Below, piece after piece: positions 59,469 through 64,000 of a DNA stretch of 64,000 bases. Positions within the stretch are counted from its first letter, which is position 1. Every line of letters starts with the position of its first letter. The notes under the pieces were generated by a model. The model saw only the letters and a program-made list of their open reading frames with translations, was not told the DNA's origin and ran no database searches. Both the position numbers and the translations under genes were made by a program. The DNA is taken from positions 30,090-94,089 of the forward strand of contig NZ_BBUY01000023.1 in assembly GCF_001590865.1 (NCBI RefSeq), written 5' to 3'. This DNA comes from Streptomyces sp. NBRC 110611 (lineage in GTDB: Bacteria; Actinomycetota; Actinomycetes; Streptomycetales; Streptomycetaceae).

Positions 59469-60602
59469 TCAGCGAATCTGCTCGGGCGTGACGGTCAGCC
59501 AGTTCTTGTCGGCCGTCACCCGCTGCCCCAGCTCCTTCTGCCGCTTCGCATTGGCCTTCTTCATCGCGTCGAGCTCCTTCATGGCGCTCTCCTTACGGTT
59601 CACCCAGATACGCGCCCCGCCGTGTGCCACGTCCGCGGAGTGGAACAGCATCGGCCCGTCGCTCCGAGGAGTGTCACCGGCGGCAAGGACCGGCTTCTTC
59701 CACTCGTCGATGTACGTGTTGATGGCGGCCGGCTTGCCCTCGTACCAGGTGAGCGGTGCCCACAGACTGGGCGTCAGCTCACGCTGGGCGAGCGCCTTTT
59801 GCGCCTTCGCGTCGAAGCGCCCCTCGGCGATCTCCTTGCGCGAACTGGTGACCTCGCCGGTCTTCCGGTCCTTGAGCAGCATGGAGACGCCGATGACGTT
59901 CTCCGGCTTCACGTCATAGCCGTACTTCGGGTCGGACAGGACCATCCGTACCAGGTCCTCGCTCGCCGCGCTGACGACGTAGACGTCGATGCCGTGCGCG
60001 CGCAGAGTCCGGTACAACTCCTGCATTCCGGTGGAGAATTCGGGCGCCTTGACCTCTGTCCTGGTCAGCTTCCCGTCCTTGTAGTACTCGGCGGGTATCG
60101 CCTTGCCGTAGGCGAGCAGTTCGTCGACGTACTTCTTCAGTTCCGTCAAGGTGAAGCCGGAGAAGATCTGCGCGGCCCACGGGTAGCAGACCTGGTCATC
60201 GACCTCGCACAGCCGGTTGTAGTAGCTGTAGAGGCTTTCCTTGTGAGTGGCCGTGTCCTTGAAGGGGATGACCTTCAGGGCGGGGTCCATGGATGAGCGG
60301 GTCAGTACGCCCTTCATCTCGAGAAAGGGCAGCAGCGCCTCTTCGAGGTCGTTGCGGTAGGTGGTGTTGTCCGCGTCGAAGACGGCATACGCCCCCTTGC
60401 GGTGGTTCTCGGCGATGACCTTGCCGAGTCTCTTCGCCACGGGAGAGGGCCAGTGCTTCAGCTCCTTGGCGACGGATGGCGACGACACACCGGCGGCGGA
60501 CGCGTCACTGCCTGGCCACAGAGCGCTGCCCGCGACCACCGCGGCGGTGAGCACCCCCGCTGCCCCGAAGACCGCAAGCTTGCCTTTGCCACGTATGTTC
60601 AC
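59469..60602 (-). CDS. Secreted HAD-superfamily phosphatase
   Basis: A 377-residue exported hydrolase. Signal: KLAVFGAAGVLTAAVVAGSALWPGSDASA. HAD motif I is FDADNTTY (D-x-D-x-T, about residue 74-79), motif II is in VYVVSAASEDLV and motif III/IV in AAGDTPRSDGPML. The lid region is cysteine-containing (NRLCEVDDQVCYPW). It resembles bacterial phosphocholine phosphatases (PchP) and phosphoserine-phosphatase-like HADs. Start GTG 60602; the frame is open to 60791 but that part is unlike a signal. A run of direct repeats (GCCCTCAG type) separates it from the TPR gene. Confidence 0.84.
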   Translation of the reverse strand: MNIRGKGKLAVFGAAGVLTAAVVAGSALWPGSDASAAGVSSPSVAKELKHWPSPVAKRLGKVIAENHRKGAYAVFDADNTTYRNDLEEALLPFLEMKGVLTRSSMDPALKVIPFKDTATHKESLYSYYNRLCEVDDQVCYPWAAQIFSGFTLTELKKYVDELLAYGKAIPAEYYKDGKLTRTEVKAPEFSTGMQELYRTLRAHGIDVYVVSAASEDLVRMVLSDPKYGYDVKPENVIGVSMLLKDRKTGEVTSSRKEIAEGRFDAKAQKALAQRELTPSLWAPLTWYEGKPAAINTYIDEWKKPVLAAGDTPRSDGPMLFHSADVAHGGARIWVNRKESAMKELDAMKKANAKRQKELGQRVTADKNWLTVTPEQIR

Positions 60603-61005
60603 GTCTGTCCATCCCTGCTGAAGCGAGTCCTGCGGTGATCGGCCCCGTACGGGGCGGCGCGTCATGCTAGGGCGCCGGCCGGGAATTTCCCATGAGCGAA
60701 GACACGGTGGGCGAGGGGCATGAAATGGGGAACCCCGGGTAATAGTGCGCGGCTGTGCGCACGCCCGGCTGGACTGGCCCGAGGGCGGCAAGCGGCCCTT
60801 CGGCGCCTACCGCTACCACGGTGAACCGTGCGCGGACCGGCCGCCGCCACCATTCTGTTCGAATACCCTCATTCATATGATTATCTCTCTACTAAAATAT
60901 GCTGGGCCTCTGGTTTCTTTGAATGTTGAGCCGGGAAATCTCGCCACCAGATACCCCGAGGGGTAAACCTAAAGGGTAAAAGAGACTGGAGGGGTGGATT
61001 TCTTT
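60603..61005. other. AT-richer divergent intergenic region before EF-hand operon
   Basis: No gene. GC drops sharply between about 60860 and 60930 (ATTCATATGATTATC and ACTAAAATATG), a likely promoter area for the EF-hand operon. A perfect palindrome follows at 60952. Confidence 0.5.
60952..60965 (+). promoter_or_regulatory. Perfect palindrome upstream of EF-hand operon
   Basis: TACCCC-GA-GGGGTA, 6+2+6, 40 bases before the ATG at 61006. GGGTAAA is repeated just after it (60961 and about 60974). Possible operator. Confidence 0.5.
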
Positions 61006-61608
61006 ATGGCGAACCTGGGCACGGAAGGCGACCTTCTGGAGCGCAAGATCGACGTCTGTTTCGGGCACGTCGACGTCGATGGCGACGGATTCTTCGATTC
61101 GGCGGATGTGATGGCCATGGCGGCCAGGATCATCACCTTTCAGGAGATTCCCTTCGGTTCGGAAAAGGCGCTGGGGCTTTTCGCCGGTTTCCAGGAATTC
61201 ATGCAGAACATCCTGGCGCACCTCGACGTCGATGGTGACGGCAGGATCAGCCCCGAGGAATGGCGCAAGGGCATCATCGGCGTATTCGGCGAAAAGCCGG
61301 AGGAGTTCGATGCTCTCTTCCGGCCACTCGCGCAGGCCATCTGGCGCGTCTGCGATCGCGACGACGACGGTACCGTCAGCGCGGAGGAGTTCCGCTGCTT
61401 CCAGAAGGCGGTGGGAAGCTCCGAGAAGAACCAGCAACTCGCCTTCGAAAAGCTCGACATCAACGGCGACGGATCACTGTCCGTGGACGAGATCCTGAGT
61501 GCCTACCGGGAGTACTACACCAGTCGTGACCCGGCCGCGCGCGGCAACTGGCTCTACGGAGACGTCTGGGACACGCACGTCCCGGGGGCGATGAAGGCAG
61601 GTCTGTGA
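61006..61608 (+). CDS. Four-EF-hand calcium-binding protein (calerythrin/CabD-like)
   Basis: A 200-residue cytoplasmic protein with four canonical EF-hand loops: DVDGDGFFDSAD (about residue 24), DVDGDGRISPEE (about 74), DRDDDGTVSAEE (about 120) and DINGDGSLSVDE (about 154), all with the acidic residues at positions 1, 3, 5 and 12. The layout matches calerythrin and sarcoplasmic calcium-binding proteins. It may buffer or sense calcium. ATG 61006 after GGAGGGG. The next gene starts inside its stop codon (GTGA). Confidence 0.92.
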   Translation: MANLGTEGDLLERKIDVCFGHVDVDGDGFFDSADVMAMAARIITFQEIPFGSEKALGLFAGFQEFMQNILAHLDVDGDGRISPEEWRKGIIGVFGEKPEEFDALFRPLAQAIWRVCDRDDDGTVSAEEFRCFQKAVGSSEKNQQLAFEKLDINGDGSLSVDEILSAYREYYTSRDPAARGNWLYGDVWDTHVPGAMKAGL

Positions 61609-62264
61609 GTCCTCGGACGGCCGAGGAAAGCACCAAGGCTCGAGCGTCCGGTGGCGGGGTCGCGCAGTGCGTCTCCGTCGCCGTCGGCCACCGGACGCTC
61701 GAGCCGTTCCTTGCCACGGCCTTCGACGCGTACGAGGGGTGCTCACCCGCGGAGCCCCCCTCGGCCTTCGCCCTCCTCATAGGTACCCTGCGCAACGGTC
61801 AAGCCCTGATTCACACCACGGAGTTCGCGCGGAACGTCCGCTCCGCGGACACGGTCGCCACGGACGAGTTCCGGACGACCATCGTCCCCCGCTTCGGGGC
61901 GGCCTACGCCAATATGCACCGCGGATTCTGGTGCGACTCCCGAGACCTGCTCCGCATCCATAAGCGAGCGGCCGGCCTGGGGATGGACGTCCTCGGTTCC
62001 ATCCATCTGCACCCCGACTGGCACCGGATAGGACCACCACACGAGCGGGGCTTGCGGGTCAGCGAGGCCCCGACGCCCATGGACACCTACATGTTCGGAA
62101 GCACCGGCTGGCCGGTCAACATGATCTGCTACGTGGAGTGCGAGGACGGGGTGCTGTCCTACACGCTGGGCGCGTGGAGCCCTCCCCTGGCTCCCCAGGA
62201 AACCGTCTGTGCGCCGCTGCGCATCCAGTTCCACGAGGCCCGGAGGGGATGCGGACGCACATGA
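61605..62264 (+). CDS. JAMM/MPN-like putative metalloprotease
   Basis: A 219-residue protein of uncertain family. GSIHLHPDWH (His 134, His 136) followed by SEAPTPMD (Asp 160) resembles the JAMM zinc site HxHP...S/T-x-x-D, with Glu 73 (HTTEFARN) as candidate catalytic acid. The spacing between the histidines and the aspartate is about 13 residues longer than usual. The N-terminal VGHRTLEPFLATAF and later VNMICYVECEDGVLSYTLGAWSPPL also fit an MPN fold. It overlaps both neighbours (GTGA and ATGA). A peptidase or deamidase role is inferred. Confidence 0.55.
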   Translation: MSPRTAEESTKARASGGGVAQCVSVAVGHRTLEPFLATAFDAYEGCSPAEPPSAFALLIGTLRNGQALIHTTEFARNVRSADTVATDEFRTTIVPRFGAAYANMHRGFWCDSRDLLRIHKRAAGLGMDVLGSIHLHPDWHRIGPPHERGLRVSEAPTPMDTYMFGSTGWPVNMICYVECEDGVLSYTLGAWSPPLAPQETVCAPLRIQFHEARRGCGRT

Positions 62265-62701
62265 ACAACATCGACGTGAACAACAGTGACGCGCACAACA
62301 GCGACGTGAACAACGTCGATGTGAACGACATCGAAGTGCGCGCCGTCTTCGACGCCATGGAAGCCGCATGGGCCGGGTCCGACGCCGAGGCCTTCGGACG
62401 GGTTTTCTCCCATGACGCGGAGTTCACCTCCGTCCGCGCAGACCATTACCACGGCAGCGAGCAGATCGCGTCGGCACACGGACGTCTCTTCGCGACGGTG
62501 TACGCGGGAACCCGGCTTCAGGTCACCGTCCGGTGCGTCACCCGGCTCAGGCCGGATATCGCCGTCGCCCACGTGGAGAACAGAGTGCGTATCCCGCGCC
62601 CCGGCACGGACCTCGTTCTGTACGGGCAGGCGGTGCTGGAGCGACGGCGGGAGAAGTTTCTCATCGTCGCATTCATGAACATGTCTCCGCTGCGTCAATA
62701 A
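62261..62701 (+). CDS. SnoaL/SgcJ-like polyketide-cyclase-fold protein
   Basis: A 146-residue NTF2-fold protein: VRAVFDAMEAAWAGSDAEAFGRVFSHDAEFTSVRADHYHGSEQIASAHGRLF ... DIAVAHVENRVRIP ... YGQAVLERRREKFLIVAFMNMSPL. This is the SgcJ/EcaC pattern (SnoaL-like_2). The first 25 residues are an Asn/Asp repeat (DVNNSDAHNSDVNNVDVND) coded by repetitive DNA. ATG 62261 overlaps the previous stop; ATG 62249 is an alternative. Substrate unknown. Confidence 0.8.
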   Translation: MNNIDVNNSDAHNSDVNNVDVNDIEVRAVFDAMEAAWAGSDAEAFGRVFSHDAEFTSVRADHYHGSEQIASAHGRLFATVYAGTRLQVTVRCVTRLRPDIAVAHVENRVRIPRPGTDLVLYGQAVLERRREKFLIVAFMNMSPLRQ

Positions 62702-62725
62702 ACGTGACTCCCGGAAAGGACGCCC

Positions 62726-63091
62726 ATGCCCCGCCCCAGAATTCGTCATCTCGCCCTCTACGCCCGGAACCCGACCGAGCTGGCCCGCTTCTACGGCGAG
62801 CGTTTCGGCATGGAAGTGCTGGCCAGCGACAAGGAAGGTAACCATTTCCTGCACGACGGCTATCTGACCCTCGCCCTGCTCAAACTTGATATGAGAGGTG
62901 AAGCGCCAGTCGGGATGAACCACTTCGGATTTCAGGTCGACGACATCGGCCGTACGTGCGCGGAATTGGCGGACGAAAACGTGGAGCCACCCCAGCAGCG
63001 GGCCACCCCGCGACCGTATGCCGAATTCCGGGCCATCGACCCGGAGGGAAACTGGTTCGATTTGTCGGAGCACGGCTACGGAGTCGACTGA
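62726..63091 (+). CDS. VOC/glyoxalase family protein
   Basis: A 121-residue single-domain VOC protein: RIRHLALYARNPTELARFYGERFGMEVL with metal ligand His, NHFGFQVDDIGRTCAELADENVE with a second His, and FRAIDPEGNWFDLSEHG with Glu/Asp. It is the last gene of the EF-hand/JAMM-like/SnoaL-like operon, 24 bases after the SnoaL-like stop, with GGAAAGGA before ATG 62726. Role unknown: a lyase, isomerase or dioxygenase is possible. Confidence 0.86.
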   Translation: MPRPRIRHLALYARNPTELARFYGERFGMEVLASDKEGNHFLHDGYLTLALLKLDMRGEAPVGMNHFGFQVDDIGRTCAELADENVEPPQQRATPRPYAEFRAIDPEGNWFDLSEHGYGVD

Positions 63092-63300
63092 GGCCGGGGC
63101 GAGCGGCCGGACCAGTGGGCCGGTACGGCTTCCCGGAATGGAAACCGATATCGCATTCACGACACGGGGAAATTCATCTTTTGCCGGTACTCGGCGGGTA
63201 TGGCAACCTCTCGAAAAGGGGCGGGAATCAGGAAGCCGAGACCATGGCCCGCCGTCGCCGAACGCGAGGGACGGCGGCATGACCCGCGGAGATGAGCAGC

Positions 63301-63603
63301 GTGGCGACAACAGCCGAACACCAGCCCCACCCCGGACATGACCACACGCACGGCGAGGGCTGCGGCCATGTAGCAGTCCCGCACGGCGATCACGTCGACT
63401 ACGTGCACGACGGCCATCTGCACCGGAGCCACCAGGACCATGTGGACGAGTGCGAACCGGGCGGCCACGAACAGCACTCCGGTCACGACCACACGCACGG
63501 GGAAGGCTGCGGCCACGTCGCGGTGCCCCATGGCGATCACGTCGACTACGTGCACGACGGCCACCGGCACGCCTCGCACAACGGCCACTGGGACGACCAC
63601 TAG
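63301..63603 (+). CDS. Histidine-rich metal-binding protein, internal duplication
   Basis: A 100-residue protein with about 25 histidines. A 28-residue block beginning GHDHTHGEGCGHVAVPHGDH is present twice (about 12-39 and 63-90), each copy with one cysteine in GEGCGH; the DNA of the two copies is also very similar. No signal peptide, so it is cytoplasmic and likely stores or chaperones Zn or Ni. I chose GTG 63301, 9 bases after GGAG; ATG 63292 overlaps that site. Confidence 0.8.
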   Translation: MATTAEHQPHPGHDHTHGEGCGHVAVPHGDHVDYVHDGHLHRSHQDHVDECEPGGHEQHSGHDHTHGEGCGHVAVPHGDHVDYVHDGHRHASHNGHWDDH

Positions 63604-63610
63604 ACGGGAG

Positions 63611-64000
63611 TCACGAGGTGACCGCGGCCGGCAGGTCGGCCGCGGCGGGTACCTGACCCGCCGCGGTGGGGACGGTGAGCACCATGGTCATTCCGCCGCC
63701 GGGGGTGTCCTCGGCGTCGAGGGTGCCGCCGATGGCCTCGGCGAAGCCGCGGGCGACCGCCAGGCCGAGGCCGACTCCCGCGCCGCGTGGGGCGTCGCCG
63801 TAGCGCTGGAAGGGCGCGAAGATGCGGTCCTTGGCGTCGTCGGGGACGCCGGGGCCGCGGTCGGCCACCCGGATTTCGACGCGGTCGGCGAGTGCGCTGG
63901 CGGACACCAGCACGGGCCGGCTGTCGGGGCTGTACTTCACCGCGTTCTCCACGATGTTGGCCACCGCGCGCTCCAGCAGCCCCGGGTCGACGGCGACCAT
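63611..64000 (-). CDS. KdpD-like sensor histidine kinase, C-terminal part only
   Basis: The catalytic ATPase end of a histidine kinase, running out of the window on its 5' side. N-box RAVANIVENAVKYSPD, G1 ADRGPGVPD, F-box APFQRYGDAP and G2 GVGLGLAVARGFAEAIGG are present; the pattern is that of KdpD (potassium sensor). The phosphorylated His and sensor domains lie beyond 64000. It converges with the His-rich protein gene. Confidence 0.88.
   Translation of the reverse strand: MVAVDPGLLERAVANIVENAVKYSPDSRPVLVSASALADRVEIRVADRGPGVPDDAKDRIFAPFQRYGDAPRGAGVGLGLAVARGFAEAIGGTLDAEDTPGGGMTMVLTVPTAAGQVPAAADLPAAVTS

Noticed and set aside
1..64000. CRISPR arrays, tRNA or rRNA genes, insertion sequences
   Set aside because: No regularly spaced repeats of 28-37 bp, no cloverleaf-like or rRNA-like stretch and no transposase or integrase motifs were found by reading; short tandem repeats seen are in-frame or intergenic minisatellites.

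Overview
The window is a stretch of Streptomyces (or very close actinomycete) chromosome. Support comes from the very high GC with strong third-position GC bias, frequent GTG and TTG starts, ATGA-type gene overlaps, few TTA codons (two seen, both at the very start of genes), and families typical of the genus: DUF6230/DUF6114 pairs, a PucR-type regulator, the SAV_5884-type graspetide pair and a type I PKS. I saw no rRNA, tRNA, transposase, integrase or CRISPR array. Both ends cut genes: an iron-sulfur subunit on the left and a histidine kinase on the right.

Layout. 1-5500: end of a molybdenum hydroxylase locus, a dnaK-grpE operon without dnaJ or hspR, a His-rich secreted peptide, a GNAT protein and an Hsp20. 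5700-17050: mostly single metabolic genes on the plus strand (CocE-like hydrolase, YciO, PPOX protein, macrolide-type glycosyltransferase with a TTA codon, VOC protein, M20 peptidase), a secreted TNT-type NAD glycohydrolase candidate, an ABC exporter, and a TlpA-CcdA redox pair. 17050-25600: PucR regulator, secreted protein of unknown function, acyl-CoA dehydrogenase, serine beta-lactamase-like hydrolase, and an autoregulated operon (membrane protein, DCC protein, TetR) with two palindromic operators. 25361-27200: metallothionein-like peptide, then a two-gene graspetide locus (precursor plus ATP-grasp ligase). 27248-29766: YVTN beta-propeller and a ricin-lectin protein with a possible pore-forming C-terminal half, whose second codon is TTA.

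29918-47404 is the most distinctive region. All genes run on the minus strand. A 2555-residue highly reducing type I PKS (KS-AT-DH-CMeT-ER-KR-ACP, no thioesterase) is followed by DUF6230, DUF6114 and a secreted protein, then by a tightly overlapping five-gene operon: PaaK-like ligase, MFS exporter, GNAT protein, LuxE-type acyl-protein synthetase and a LuxC-PaaK-like fusion. The operon ends at a strong intrinsic terminator. I infer that a reduced, methylated polyketide acyl chain is made, activated, reduced to an aldehyde and possibly N-acylated and exported. No luciferase genes are present.

47600-64000: small secreted protein, universal stress protein, archease, an L,D-transpeptidase whose lipoprotein signal is out of frame, SDR, a response regulator/histidine kinase/ABC transporter set, TPR protein, HAD phosphatase, a four-gene operon (calcium-binding EF-hand, JAMM-like, SnoaL-like, VOC) of unknown role, a duplicated His-rich metal-binding protein and a KdpD-like kinase fragment. 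Function calls rest on reading motifs in the translations; no database search was possible.
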